Source of the DNA: Nitratireductor soli
GTDB taxonomy: Bacteria; Pseudomonadota; Alphaproteobacteria; Rhizobiales; Rhizobiaceae
Assembly: GCF_001050155.1 (NCBI RefSeq)
Contig: NZ_LFVY01000003.1
Location: forward strand, 267,483 to 331,482
Length of the DNA stretch: 64,000 nt
Direction of reading: 5' to 3'
The position numbers were made by a program, and so were the translations under genes. Numbering within the stretch: position 1 is the stretch's first letter; every line of letters starts with the position of its first letter. Below the pieces are notes generated by a model, which saw only the letters and a list, made by a program, of their open reading frames with translations, had not been told where the DNA came from and made no database searches. Below are positions 17,745 to 25,773 of the stretch, one piece after another.

Positions 17745-18734
17745 GTGTCGCAAAAGACGAAAAAGCAGAAGGAAAGCAAACCGACGCTTTCCTCGGCAGA
17801 CCTGAACGTCAAGATGGCGTGGCTTTACCATGTCGAGGGGCTCACCCAGGAGCGTATCGCCAGCCGGCTCAATGTGAGCCGCATGAAGGTGATGCGCGCC
17901 TTGGCCGCCAGCGCCGACGACCACATCGTCATTACCACCATCAATGCCGACACCGCCGAACAGGTGGCGCTCGAACGGCGCCTGGAGAAGCGCTGGAACC
18001 TGAAGAGCGCCATCGTCGTGCCCGAACCGGAAGAAGCCAAGAACCTGGAACGCGCCATCGGCCATGCGGTCGCCCGCTATCTGGAGGAGCAGCTTGTCGA
18101 CGGCATGACGCTGGCCATCGGCGGCGGCGCGACCCTGCATGCCAGCCTGGCCTTCATGGCGCGGCGCGACCTGAAGGCCTCCTCCGTCATCGGCCTGGTC
18201 GGCAGCCTGCCGCACTCACAGTGGATCAACCCTTCCATCGTCGCCACAAAGGTGGCCGAGCGGCTTAAGGTCGACAGCTATCAGATCAGCGCGCCGGTCA
18301 TCGTCGACGATCCGGCGCTGCGCGACCGGTTGTGGGAGCAAGCCTCGCTGAACGACGTGCGCCAGCGCGCGGCGAAAGCCGACATGGCGCTGCTCACCGT
18401 CGGCGAGGTATCGCCGGACGCCACCATCTTCCGCCACGGCATCGTGCCTCAATCCCTCATCAAGCCGCTGCGAGACAAGGGCGCGGTCGCCAACATATTG
18501 TGCTATTTCGTCGACAGTGCCGGTCGTCTGGTCGACCACGAAGTCAACCAGCGCATCATGGCCATCGAGCTGGAAACGGTCGCCCGCATCCCCCATGTCA
18601 TCCTGGCGGCGGGCGGGCCGCAGAAGGTGGACGCGGTCCTCGCGGCGCTGCACACCGTCTCCGCCGAAGCACTGATCACCGACGCGGCGACCGCCCGCAT
18701 GCTGCTGGACAAGGCCGGCAAGGAGGAGCGCTGA
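17745..18734 (+). CDS. SorC/DeoR-type sugar-binding transcriptional regulator
   Basis: A regulator of about 329 residues. An N-terminal helix-turn-helix (GLTQERIASRLNVSRMKVMR) is followed by a sugar-binding domain of the SorC type, with GGGATLHASLAF, LVGSLPHSQWINP and VNQRIMAIELE characteristic of effector binding of phosphorylated sugars. The start is uncertain: GTG at 17745 has GAGAGGGA nine bases upstream, whereas ATG 17724 has no good site. It is divergent from the 13.7-17.5 kb transporter operon and most likely controls it. This favours a sugar-phosphate-like inducer for that operon. Confidence 0.85.
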   Translation: MSQKTKKQKESKPTLSSADLNVKMAWLYHVEGLTQERIASRLNVSRMKVMRALAASADDHIVITTINADTAEQVALERRLEKRWNLKSAIVVPEPEEAKNLERAIGHAVARYLEEQLVDGMTLAIGGGATLHASLAFMARRDLKASSVIGLVGSLPHSQWINPSIVATKVAERLKVDSYQISAPVIVDDPALRDRLWEQASLNDVRQRAAKADMALLTVGEVSPDATIFRHGIVPQSLIKPLRDKGAVANILCYFVDSAGRLVDHEVNQRIMAIELETVARIPHVILAAGGPQKVDAVLAALHTVSAEALITDAATARMLLDKAGKEER

Positions 18735-18755
18735 AGCCGCTGTTCGGACGATGGA

Positions 18756-19142
18756 TCAGAGCAAGCCGCGCTCGCGCATGAAATCGTCCAGGCCGACATG
18801 CGTCATCGCCTCGAATTCCTTCACCGCATCGATCATCAGGCGACGCTGCGCAGCAATCAGCAACAGCACCTGGCGCATTTCGCCAGAGATGCCGAAGCGC
18901 GCCCAGCGGTCGGCCAGATGCGCCGGCAGGTCGGCGGCGGTGCAGAACGCCTCGATGCTCCCATAGCCGAGATCGGCCACCAGCGCCTGTGTCTCCTGCG
19001 GCGTCGAGCGCGGCTCCAGCGCATGGTCCTGGAACCGCTGCGCCAGCAGCCGGATATCGCTCGGTTGCGGAGCGCTGGCCAGTACCTTGCCGATCAGGGA
19101 CGGGACTCGCGCGGGTTTGTCGCTTTGCATGATGGTCTCCAT
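18756..19142 (-). CDS. Small cytoplasmic protein of unknown function
   Basis: A 128-residue protein, mostly predicted helical, with no signal peptide or membrane segment. I do not recognise the family. It converges with the SorC-type regulator gene, with only 21 bases between their stops. A long hairpin lies upstream (19187-19252). An alternative start is the second Met, four codons in. Confidence 0.55.
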   Translation of the reverse strand: METIMQSDKPARVPSLIGKVLASAPQPSDIRLLAQRFQDHALEPRSTPQETQALVADLGYGSIEAFCTAADLPAHLADRWARFGISGEMRQVLLLIAAQRRLMIDAVKEFEAMTHVGLDDFMRERGLL

Positions 19143-19186
19143 TCATCCCGATCATAGGCCGGGACCGGGCGGCGCTCAATCGGAAT

Positions 19187-19252
19187 CCGCCTGCTTGCCC
19201 GACCGGGGCGGTTAGACCTCTTCATGCCCGCCCCCGTCGGGCAAGCAGGCGG
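19187..19252. repeat. Long inverted repeat (hairpin)
   Basis: Arms 19187-19203 and 19236-19252 are perfect 17-base inverted copies (CCGCCTGCTTGCCCGAC). After one mismatch the pairing continues for 7 more bases toward the loop, giving a stem of about 25 pairs around a 16-base loop. It lies between two minus-strand genes. No T-run follows on the minus strand, so a simple terminator is doubtful; a mobile palindromic element is possible. Confidence 0.75.
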
Positions 19253-19338
19253 GCCAGCGATCGGAACCGCTGGATCATAGCAGATCGAGCGCCATGACGC
19301 TCGCCGCGGACGGCGGGAGCCAGAGCAGCGCCATCCCC

Positions 19339-19959
19339 TCACATGTTGCCGGCCAGGCGCTTGAGCTTCTCCAGCATTGACTGGTGCTCCTCGCCATAGG
19401 ACAGCGTCCCGACGAACTGGCCGTCCTTATCCATCAGATAGACCGAGGCCGTGTGGTCGATCGTGTAGCCGCCATCGTCGGTCGGCACTTTCTTGTAGTA
19501 GACGCGGTAGGCCTTTGTGACCGCTTCGATCTGTTCCTCGGTGCCGGACAATCCCTCGATGCGCGCATCGAAACTCGACGTGTAGCGGGCAAGCTGCTCG
19601 GGACCGTCACGCTCCCAGTCGACCGAGACGAAGGCGAAGTTCAGCTTGTCGGCCTGCGGCCCCAGGGCCTCGATCAGACCGGACAGCTCGAACAATGTCG
19701 TCGGACAGACATCGGGACAGAAAGTGAAGCCGAAGAAGATCGCCGTCGGCTTGCCCTTGAAATCAGCGTCCGTCACCGGTTTTCCATCCTCGCCGGTCAG
19801 GGTGAACGCTCCACCGACGAGGGCCGTGCCGCTGCCGGATTGCTGTTTGCCCGGTGACGGTAACCGTGACGGTGAAAAATCCATGGTCGCAACGGCGACG
19901 ATCGCCAGCATCACCGCAAACACCGCGCCGACTGCGGCCCCAAGCGTGCGTGCGCGCAT
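19339..19959 (-). CDS. SCO1/SenC family copper chaperone
   Basis: A 206-residue membrane-anchored periplasmic thioredoxin-fold protein that helps build the CuA centre of cytochrome c oxidase. One N-terminal hydrophobic segment (about residues 8-26) is followed by the copper motif CPDVCP with C81 and C85. The third ligand is H169 in YTIDHTAS. The ATG at 19959 overlaps the stop of a tiny upstream gene (TGATG). The grouping with that gene and a Cys-rich membrane protein suggests a small copper-handling operon. Confidence 0.92.
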   Translation of the reverse strand: MRARTLGAAVGAVFAVMLAIVAVATMDFSPSRLPSPGKQQSGSGTALVGGAFTLTGEDGKPVTDADFKGKPTAIFFGFTFCPDVCPTTLFELSGLIEALGPQADKLNFAFVSVDWERDGPEQLARYTSSFDARIEGLSGTEEQIEAVTKAYRVYYKKVPTDDGGYTIDHTASVYLMDKDGQFVGTLSYGEEHQSMLEKLKRLAGNM

Positions 19960-20120
19960 CACTTCCTGCCTCCCTGCTCATCGGTTTGGACCGGCGCCGG
20001 CGCGCCCGGCGGCACGACGGCCATCTCGATCTCGAGGTTGCCGATCGTGTAGTCGCCGGCGAAAACAGGGGTGGTGGCGAACAGCATCGCTGCCGCGAAA
20101 AAACGCGTGAAGGATCGCAT
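19959..20120 (-). CDS. Tiny secreted protein, possibly a truncated PCu(A)C-type copper chaperone
   Basis: A 53-residue frame with a good Sec signal (about residues 1-21, ending PVFA). Its mature start GDYTIGNLEIE and a later PPGAPA resemble the first strand and PPGA element of periplasmic PCu(A)C chaperones, but it stops there, without the Met/His copper ligands. It is translationally coupled to the SCO gene by TGATG. It may be a decayed chaperone kept for coupling, or an unrelated small periplasmic protein. Confidence 0.55.
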   Translation of the reverse strand: MRSFTRFFAAAMLFATTPVFAGDYTIGNLEIEMAVVPPGAPAPVQTDEQGGRK

Positions 20121-20183
20121 TTCGGTATCTCCATATGCGCGAAAACATGGTCGCCCGCAAAAGCGGCGGCCGTCAGGCTTGCA

Positions 20184-20588
20184 TCAGATGGAGAAGGATG
20201 GCGGCGCGCGCGCCTGTGCCGGAAGCCAGCATTCGCGCGGGTTAGCAGGCAATGCCTGCAGCGGCCAACGTGGTCCGGCAACGACCGGAAACGCGCAGTA
20301 GAGACCGGCAGCCGCCGCCGGCATGGCGGGAGCGACCGCGCAGCCGGCCTGGCACAGCGTGGTGCAGCAATCATGCACGCTCCCGCCGGCCGGAACGTCG
20401 TCCTCGCCGGTCGCCGGAACGACGCCGCTTGGATTGCAGATGACGAAACCGGCAACCGCATCGGTGCCTGCCATCGCGCCCTTGGCAAAGGCGGCGGCAA
20501 CCCCCTGGAAGATCAGGAGATAGGCGATCAGGCCGGCCATCAAGCCCGCCGCAATGCGATCCCGCAAAATCTCCCGCATGGTTTTCAT
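20184..20588 (-). CDS. Cys-rich membrane or secreted protein (DUF2946-like)
   Basis: About 134 residues from the ATG at 20588 (a second ATG is at 20579). A hydrophobic N-terminal segment (AAGLMAGLIAYLLIFQGVAAAF) is followed by a periplasmic region with CCTTLCQAGC, an arrangement common in DUF2946-type proteins found with copper genes. The longer upstream frame overlaps the riboswitch region and is unlikely. It is first in a three-gene copper group with the tiny protein and SCO1. Confidence 0.6.
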   Translation of the reverse strand: MKTMREILRDRIAAGLMAGLIAYLLIFQGVAAAFAKGAMAGTDAVAGFVICNPSGVVPATGEDDVPAGGSVHDCCTTLCQAGCAVAPAMPAAAAGLYCAFPVVAGPRWPLQALPANPRECWLPAQARAPPSFSI

Positions 20589-20689
20589 GGGCCAGCGGTC
20601 GCATATTTCCGCCACAATGTCACTGCGGCCAATTCGGCCGTCAATGACGCAATCCGCATCTTGCTTTCCAGTCCGGCGCACTCTACGGT

Positions 20690-20880
20690 CCCGCCGCTAC
20701 GGTTCCACGCAAGTGGATGAAAAGGGAACGCGGTGCGGGCTGATGAAGCCCAAATCCGAGGCTGCCCTCGCAACTGTAAGCGGTAAGCTCGGCGATCGTG
20801 CCACTGGCTTTTTCAGGCTGGGAAGGGATCGCAAAGCGCAGGAGCCGCGAGCCAGGAGACCTGCCGTATCGACAACCGCA
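20690..20880 (+). promoter_or_regulatory. Cobalamin (B12) riboswitch
   Basis: The plus strand carries the conserved order of a cobalamin aptamer: GGTTCC, AAAAGGGAAC-GCGGTG, the B12 box GCTGCCCTCGCAACTGTAAG, then CCACTGG, GGGAAGG and GAGCCAGGAGACCTGCC. It lies 150 bases upstream of a BtuF-like gene, so adenosylcobalamin should lower expression of the importer at 21034-24065. It is divergent from the Cys-rich protein gene. Confidence 0.95.
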
Positions 20881-21033
20881 ATTGCCGGCGAGGTGACCGG
20901 CAGGAGGCTCATATGGCGTGCTCCCCCACCGGCGTGTCTTGCGTCGGAAACCATCCGCTTTCCTGCCCTGAAACCAGGACGGGAAGCGCTTTCCCGATTC
21001 TGAAGGTCATCCTCCCGGCATCCTCTTGCCTGG

Positions 21034-22077
21034 ATGGATAGAATGAAACCGAGACATGTCCTGCTGGCGCTTGCGCTGGCGATATCGAGCGCGTTTTCTG
21101 CGGCCGCCGAGACCTTCACCGACGATGCCGGGCGCACGGTCGAGCTGAAGCTGCCGATCGAGCGCGCCGTCATTTTCAACCGCTATGCCGTGGAGTTCGC
21201 CCGCGCCATCGGCGCCGCCGACAAGGTGGTGGGCGTCGATGCCAGCACCATGCGCGACCCGCAGTACTGGCCCGAGTTCAGCGAGGAGGACATCGCCGGC
21301 CAGGGCCAGACACAGCCGAACTACGAGGCGATCGTCGCACTCAATCCCGACCTCGTCATCCTGCCGCGCAACGGCGTCTACGAGGAGGCCGCCCGCCAGC
21401 TCGAACCGTTCGGCATCCCGGTCCTGGTGGTCACCGCCTGGGACACGTTGCAGCATGTCGACAACGTCACGCTCTACGGCAAGCTGTTCGACCAGGAAAA
21501 GCGCGCCGCCGATCTCGTCGACTTCTACAGGAAATACATGGACCTCCTGGCCGAGCGCCTGAAGGGCGTCGAGCGCAAGCGCGTCTACCTGGAGGAAGTG
21601 CGCGACCACGTGACGGTGACGCCTGGCTCCGGCTGGCACGCCATGATCGAGGCCGGCGGCGGCATCAACATCTTTGGCGACATCGACATAAAGAATGAGC
21701 CCACTTCGTGCGGCAACGAGAACAGCTTCACCGTCGATCCCGAGGAGGTCATCGCCCGCGCGCCCGACCTGGTGATCAAGCTGCAGCCGGGTTCCTATGC
21801 GACGTTCCCCAAGGAGAAATTCGCCGAGGCATGGCAGAGCTTCTCAACGCGCCAGGACATTCTCGGCACGCCCGCCGGCGCTGCCGGCAACGCTTATCTC
21901 ATCAACTACTATCTGGCCGGCGGCTCCTCGAAGGTAACAGGTGCGCTGCAGGTGGCGAAGTGGCTCTATCCGGATCTGTTCGCCGACATCGAGCCGGAGG
22001 ATGCGATGAAGGAATGGATCGAGACCTTCCAGGGCCTGCCGTTCCAGGGCGCGATGACCTACCAGGGCGCGTTCTGA
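21034..22077 (+). CDS. Cobalamin/metal-chelate ABC transporter substrate-binding protein (BtuF/FecB-like)
   Basis: A 347-residue periplasmic protein with a Sec signal (residues about 4-25, cut near SAAAE). It has the type-3 binding fold of BtuF, FhuD and FecB: FTDDAGRTVELKLPIERAV at the mature start, NYEAIVALNPDLVIL in lobe one, and PEEVIARAPDLVIKLQ in lobe two. Placement directly behind a cobalamin riboswitch points to corrinoid or cobalt-related uptake. Length is above that of E. coli BtuF. A second ATG at 21043 is an alternative start. Confidence 0.85.
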   Translation: MDRMKPRHVLLALALAISSAFSAAAETFTDDAGRTVELKLPIERAVIFNRYAVEFARAIGAADKVVGVDASTMRDPQYWPEFSEEDIAGQGQTQPNYEAIVALNPDLVILPRNGVYEEAARQLEPFGIPVLVVTAWDTLQHVDNVTLYGKLFDQEKRAADLVDFYRKYMDLLAERLKGVERKRVYLEEVRDHVTVTPGSGWHAMIEAGGGINIFGDIDIKNEPTSCGNENSFTVDPEEVIARAPDLVIKLQPGSYATFPKEKFAEAWQSFSTRQDILGTPAGAAGNAYLINYYLAGGSSKVTGALQVAKWLYPDLFADIEPEDAMKEWIETFQGLPFQGAMTYQGAF

Positions 22078-22140
22078 ACATTCCGTGCATCCACCGCCGC
22101 GCGCCTGGCGCGCGGCTCCCCTCATCGTCCCGGAACGCTC

Positions 22141-23235
22141 ATGACCGCCTTGCCCAGATTCCCCGACCCGTCGCTCGACATGGCGCTGCAGTACCGCGCC
22201 CATGGTCGGCGCAGTGTCCTTGTCATCCTCGCCTCGTTCGCCGGCCTGATCCTGATTGCGGGATCGGTCACATTGATGGGCATCTCCGACACGGGCCTCG
22301 GAACGCTGTTCGCCGTCGTCGCCGAAAAGGCGAGCTTCGGACTGTTCATTGCCGATGCCGACCCGCAGCAGACGCGCGTTCTGATCCATCTGCGCCTCCC
22401 GCGCGTGGTGATGGCGATCATCGCCGGCGCGGCATTGTCGCTGGCCGGTGTCCTGATGCAGGCGATCACACGAAACCCGCTGGTCAGTCCCTACACGATC
22501 GGCGTCTCGTCGGCTGCCGCCTTCGGCGCCTCCATCGCCATCATGTTCGGCGTCGGCTTCACCTCGGTCGGCATCTATTTCGTGCCGCTGACGGCCTTCC
22601 TGTTCGCGCTCGGCTGCGCCAGCCTGGTCTTCTCGATGGCCTGGCTGCGCGGCATGGGCGCCCAGACCATGATCCTGACCGGCATCGCCCTGATGTATCT
22701 GTTCAGCGCCATGACCGCCGCCGTCCAGTTCGTCGCCACGCAGGAGCAGCTTGCCCGCGTCGTCCACTGGACCTTCGGCAGCCTCAACGGCGTACGCTGG
22801 GACGCCGTCGCCATCGCCGGCGGCATCATCCTCATCGTTCTGCCGCTGGCGCAACTGCGCGCCTGGCAGCTCAACGCGCTGACGGCCGCCGGAGACGATG
22901 TCGCCCGCTCCCTTGGCATCAATGTCGCGTTGTTGCGCGGCCAGGCGGTGGTCTTCTCCGTCATCGTCTCGGCGGTGGTCATCAGCTTTGTCGGCGTGAT
23001 CGGCTTCGTCGGCCTGATCGGTCCGCATGTGGCGCGGCTGATCATCGGCGGCGACCATCGCTTCCTCATCCCCTTCTCGGCCATCTGCGGGGCGATCCTG
23101 CTGCTCCTGGCCGACACGGCGGGCCGCCTCGTCTTCAGCCCGACCGTCATCCCCGTCGGCATCGTCGTCGCCTTTGTCGGCGTGCCGCTGTTCCTTCATC
23201 TGATCCTGTCGCGCCGCTCGGAGTATTACGCATGA
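22141..23235 (+). CDS. BtuC/FecCD-type ABC transporter permease
   Basis: A 364-residue permease of the FecCD family with about ten hydrophobic segments. Characteristic pieces are LRLPRVVMAIIAGAALSLAG, TRNPLVSPYTIGVSSAAAFG and FVGLIGPHVARLI. Its stop overlaps the ATG of the ATPase gene (ATGA). It forms the channel of the riboswitch-controlled importer. Confidence 0.92.
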   Translation: MTALPRFPDPSLDMALQYRAHGRRSVLVILASFAGLILIAGSVTLMGISDTGLGTLFAVVAEKASFGLFIADADPQQTRVLIHLRLPRVVMAIIAGAALSLAGVLMQAITRNPLVSPYTIGVSSAAAFGASIAIMFGVGFTSVGIYFVPLTAFLFALGCASLVFSMAWLRGMGAQTMILTGIALMYLFSAMTAAVQFVATQEQLARVVHWTFGSLNGVRWDAVAIAGGIILIVLPLAQLRAWQLNALTAAGDDVARSLGINVALLRGQAVVFSVIVSAVVISFVGVIGFVGLIGPHVARLIIGGDHRFLIPFSAICGAILLLLADTAGRLVFSPTVIPVGIVVAFVGVPLFLHLILSRRSEYYA

Positions 23236-24065
23236 GCCTCCATCTCTCGCTGGACGACATCCATTTCCGCTATGGCGCGCGCCAGGTGCTCACCGGCGTG
23301 TCGATGCAACTGGACCGAGGCGAAATCCTTGGCCTGGTCGGCCCGAACGGCGCCGGCAAATCGAGCCTGGTGCGCACCGCGCTCGGCCTTGCCCGCCCGA
23401 GCTGCGGCCGCGTTCTCCTGAACGGTACCGACCTGTCCCGCATTGCCCCGCGCGAGCGGGCGCGGCGCATGGCCTATGTGCCGCAATCGAGCCCGGTCAG
23501 CTTTCCGGTCACCGTGTTCGAGACCTGCCTGCTCGGCCGCACCCCGCATATGGGCGCGACGCCGAAGCCGCGCGACATCGAGATCGTCGAGGAGATGCTG
23601 GAGCGGCTCAGGCTGCAGGATTTCGCCTTCCGCTCGATGGGCGAGCTCAGCGGCGGCGAGCGCCAGCGGGTCATGCTGGCGCGTGCCCTGGCGCAGGAGA
23701 CGGAGCTGATCGTGCTCGACGAGCCGACCAGCGCGCTCGACATCGGCAACCAGCTCTTCACCCTGCGCGTGGTGGCCGACATTGCCCGCGAGCGGCAGGT
23801 GACGGCGGTGATCGCCATCCACGATCTGTCGCTCGCCGCCCGCTTCACCGACCGGCTGATGCTGCTGCACCATGGCAAGGTGGAAGCGGAAGGCGCTTGG
23901 GAAAAAACGCTGACGGAAGCAACCATCAGCCGCACCTATGGCGTCCAGGCGGAAATCGGCCTGCTGCGCGGCGTCCCCGTCTTCGCCCCCTATGAGGCGG
24001 TCAGAACAGGAGCCGTGCAGAAGGTTCCGTCGCAGAATTGGCCCGAGGACAATATTTTGCCCTGA
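23232..24065 (+). CDS. BtuD/FecE-type ABC transporter ATP-binding protein, 3' end altered by an IS
   Basis: A 277-residue ATPase with Walker A GPNGAGKSS near residue 37, signature LSGGERQR near 139 and Walker B LIVLDEPTSALD. All catalytic motifs are intact. The last 13 residues (VPSQNWPEDNILP) and the stop codon are supplied by the IS6-family element that begins at 24023, so the native C-terminus has been replaced. The core fold is complete, so the protein probably still works. The native downstream part of the operon, if any, is lost or displaced. Confidence 0.9.
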   Translation: MSLHLSLDDIHFRYGARQVLTGVSMQLDRGEILGLVGPNGAGKSSLVRTALGLARPSCGRVLLNGTDLSRIAPRERARRMAYVPQSSPVSFPVTVFETCLLGRTPHMGATPKPRDIEIVEEMLERLRLQDFAFRSMGELSGGERQRVMLARALAQETELIVLDEPTSALDIGNQLFTLRVVADIARERQVTAVIAIHDLSLAARFTDRLMLLHHGKVEAEGAWEKTLTEATISRTYGVQAEIGLLRGVPVFAPYEAVRTGAVQKVPSQNWPEDNILP

Positions 24066-24844
24066 CGGATAACCATTCAAGCTGCGAGCATGTCGAACTG
24101 TTCGGCGAGTGACGGCACTGGATTATAGGCGTATCTCGCCTGTCGTTTGCGCATCATGTGGATCATCTCGATGCCGGACAGGATCGCATCGGCGCTGGTG
24201 GCTGACTTGAAACCGGGCATTGATCGGATTCTGCGCTTGATGCGCCGGTGATCCTGCTCGATGCGGTTGCTGAGATATCGACTTTGCCGAATGCGGATTG
24301 GCTTCACCACTCGTCGGGATCGGTCCCGCAGACGACTTTCGCCGTCGCAGGCAATGATTGCCTCCCGGTTCGTGTGGCTGCCGTCAATGACAACACGCTC
24401 TGGTCGGCCATGACGCTTCAGGGTTCTGCGGATGAAGTGTTTGGCGTCCAGAAGATCGCGATGCTCGCTGAAGAAGAACTCAACCGTGTTGCCCGTGCTG
24501 TCGATGGCGCGGTAGAGATACATCCACCGTCCGCGAGCCTTCACATAGGTCTCATCGAGGTGCCACCTTCCTGTGATGGCACACTTTCGCCGGTTGAAGC
24601 GTTCAAGCATCAGGGGTGCGAAATGCATGACCCAGCGATGGACGGTGGAATGATCGACGCGGATACCGCGCTCGGTCATCATTTCTTCCAGGTCGCGCAG
24701 ACTGAGATTGCAAGCGAGGTACCAGCGTACGCGCAGCAGGATCACCGATTGGTCGAAATGGCGACCTTTGAACATGAACAAGCCCTCCGGAAATGACGAG
24801 CATTCATGGCAGCGCAAGCTTGACGACCAGTTTGCGACGGAACC
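24023..24844 (-). mobile_element. IS6-family insertion sequence, complete
   Basis: The element is 822 bases long, normal for IS6. The ends are imperfect 14-base inverted repeats, GGTTCCGTCGCAGA at 24023-24036 and TTTGCGACGGAACC at 24831-24844 (13 of 14). It contains an intact transposase gene. The flanking 8-base sequences differ (GTGCAGAA against CACGCTAG), so there is no target duplication, suggesting a later deletion or recombination at one end. Confidence 0.9.
24077..24775 (-). CDS. IS6-family transposase
   Basis: A 232-residue DDE transposase starting at MFKGRHFDQSVILL. The catalytic residues are visible in HLDETYVK, VVIDGSHTN and NRIEQDHRRIK. The longer frame upstream of 24775 crosses the inverted repeat and is not used. 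A related but internally deleted copy lies at 39631-40306. Confidence 0.95.
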   Translation of the reverse strand: MFKGRHFDQSVILLRVRWYLACNLSLRDLEEMMTERGIRVDHSTVHRWVMHFAPLMLERFNRRKCAITGRWHLDETYVKARGRWMYLYRAIDSTGNTVEFFFSEHRDLLDAKHFIRRTLKRHGRPERVVIDGSHTNREAIIACDGESRLRDRSRRVVKPIRIRQSRYLSNRIEQDHRRIKRRIRSMPGFKSATSADAILSGIEMIHMMRKRQARYAYNPVPSLAEQFDMLAA

Positions 24845-24894
24845 CACGCTAGACCCCCACACCCAAGACCGTGGCCTGACGGTGCCAATTACAC

Positions 24895-24913
24895 AATACC
24901 AGTTTAACACCTG
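24895..24913 (+). promoter_or_regulatory. Candidate GntR operator, copy 1
   Basis: AATACCAGTTTAACACCTG lies 45 bases upstream of the GntR gene. It matches the second copy at 25703-25721 at 17 of 19 positions. The location before gntR and before nanE suggests autoregulation and operon control by this regulator. Confidence 0.55.
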
Positions 24914-24957
24914 AAAAAAATTATGCATAAAGGAGACACTTTTCACAGAAGGTTCCG

Positions 24958-25704
24958 ATGGGCGACCAAGCAATCCTCGACTTCCTCGCAAGACAGCTTT
25001 CGGGCGAGAGCGGCGAACCGCTCTACCGCCGGCTGGAAGACGCCATCAAGCAGGTGATCTCCACCGCCCAGCTCAAGCGCAATGCCGTCATCCCCAGCGA
25101 GCGCACCCTGTGTGATGCACTTGGCATCTCGCGCGTCACCGTGCGCAAGGCCATCGACGGTCTCGTCTCGGACGGACTGCTCGACCGTCGTCAGGGCGCA
25201 AAGACAGTGGTGTCATCGCGACTGGAGAAGTCGCTGGCGACCATGACCAGCTTCTCGGAGGACATGCGCTCGCGCGGACTGGAACCCGGATGCGTGTGGA
25301 TTTCGCGAGAGATTTCACGCCCTTCGCCGGCGGAAATGATGGCGTTGGGCATATCCGGCAGCGAAAAAGTCGTGCGCCTGCGTCGCCTGCGCACCGCCGA
25401 CGATACGCCGATCGCCATCGAGATCGCGACACTGCCGGCGCGCTTCGTTCCCGATCCACAGGCGGTCAGGGAATCGCTCTACGAATATCTCGAGGCCACC
25501 GGCGCCCTGCCTGTCAGGGCGCTGCAGCGGATGCAGGCCAAGCCCGCCACGGACGAGGAACGCCAGCTTCTCGCCACGCCGGAGGACACCTCGCTGCTCG
25601 TCATGGAGCGTCGCTGCTTCCTCGCCGACGGACAGATCGTCGAATTCACCCAGACCAAATACCGCGGTGACGTCTATGACTTCGTCATCGAACTGATGCG
25701 ATAA
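24958..25704 (+). CDS. GntR family (HutC/UTRA type) transcriptional regulator
   Basis: A 248-residue regulator: a winged helix-turn-helix at about residues 20-85 (VIPSERTLCDALGISRVTVR) followed by a UTRA ligand domain (about 100-245) of the kind that binds amino-sugar phosphates, as in NagR and NanR-like proteins. It is the first gene before nanE and nanK, and the same operator-like site occurs before it and before nanE. The region immediately upstream of the ATG lacks a normal ribosome site: an AGGAG lies 22 bases away. The ATG follows a 12-base sequence also found at the IS6 end. Confidence 0.9.
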   Translation: MGDQAILDFLARQLSGESGEPLYRRLEDAIKQVISTAQLKRNAVIPSERTLCDALGISRVTVRKAIDGLVSDGLLDRRQGAKTVVSSRLEKSLATMTSFSEDMRSRGLEPGCVWISREISRPSPAEMMALGISGSEKVVRLRRLRTADDTPIAIEIATLPARFVPDPQAVRESLYEYLEATGALPVRALQRMQAKPATDEERQLLATPEDTSLLVMERRCFLADGQIVEFTQTKYRGDVYDFVIELMR

Positions 25705-25721
25705 TACCAGTTTAAATCCTG
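25703..25721 (+). promoter_or_regulatory. Candidate GntR operator, copy 2
   Basis: AATACCAGTTTAAATCCTG overlaps the gntR stop codon and lies about 50 bases before nanE. An inverted ACCAG/CTGGT pair spans 25707-25733. The 13-base core AATACCAGTTTAA is identical to copy 1. It indicates a second, regulated promoter within the cluster. Confidence 0.55.
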
Positions 25722-25773
25722 TTGCAATCTGGTCTTATACTGCTACCGTCTGGGCATCACAGGAGATGCCCGC

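Noticed and set aside
21708..23231. A long plus-strand frame upstream of the BtuD-like gene
   Set aside because: It overlaps BtuF and BtuC in another frame; only the part from 23232 encodes a real ATPase.
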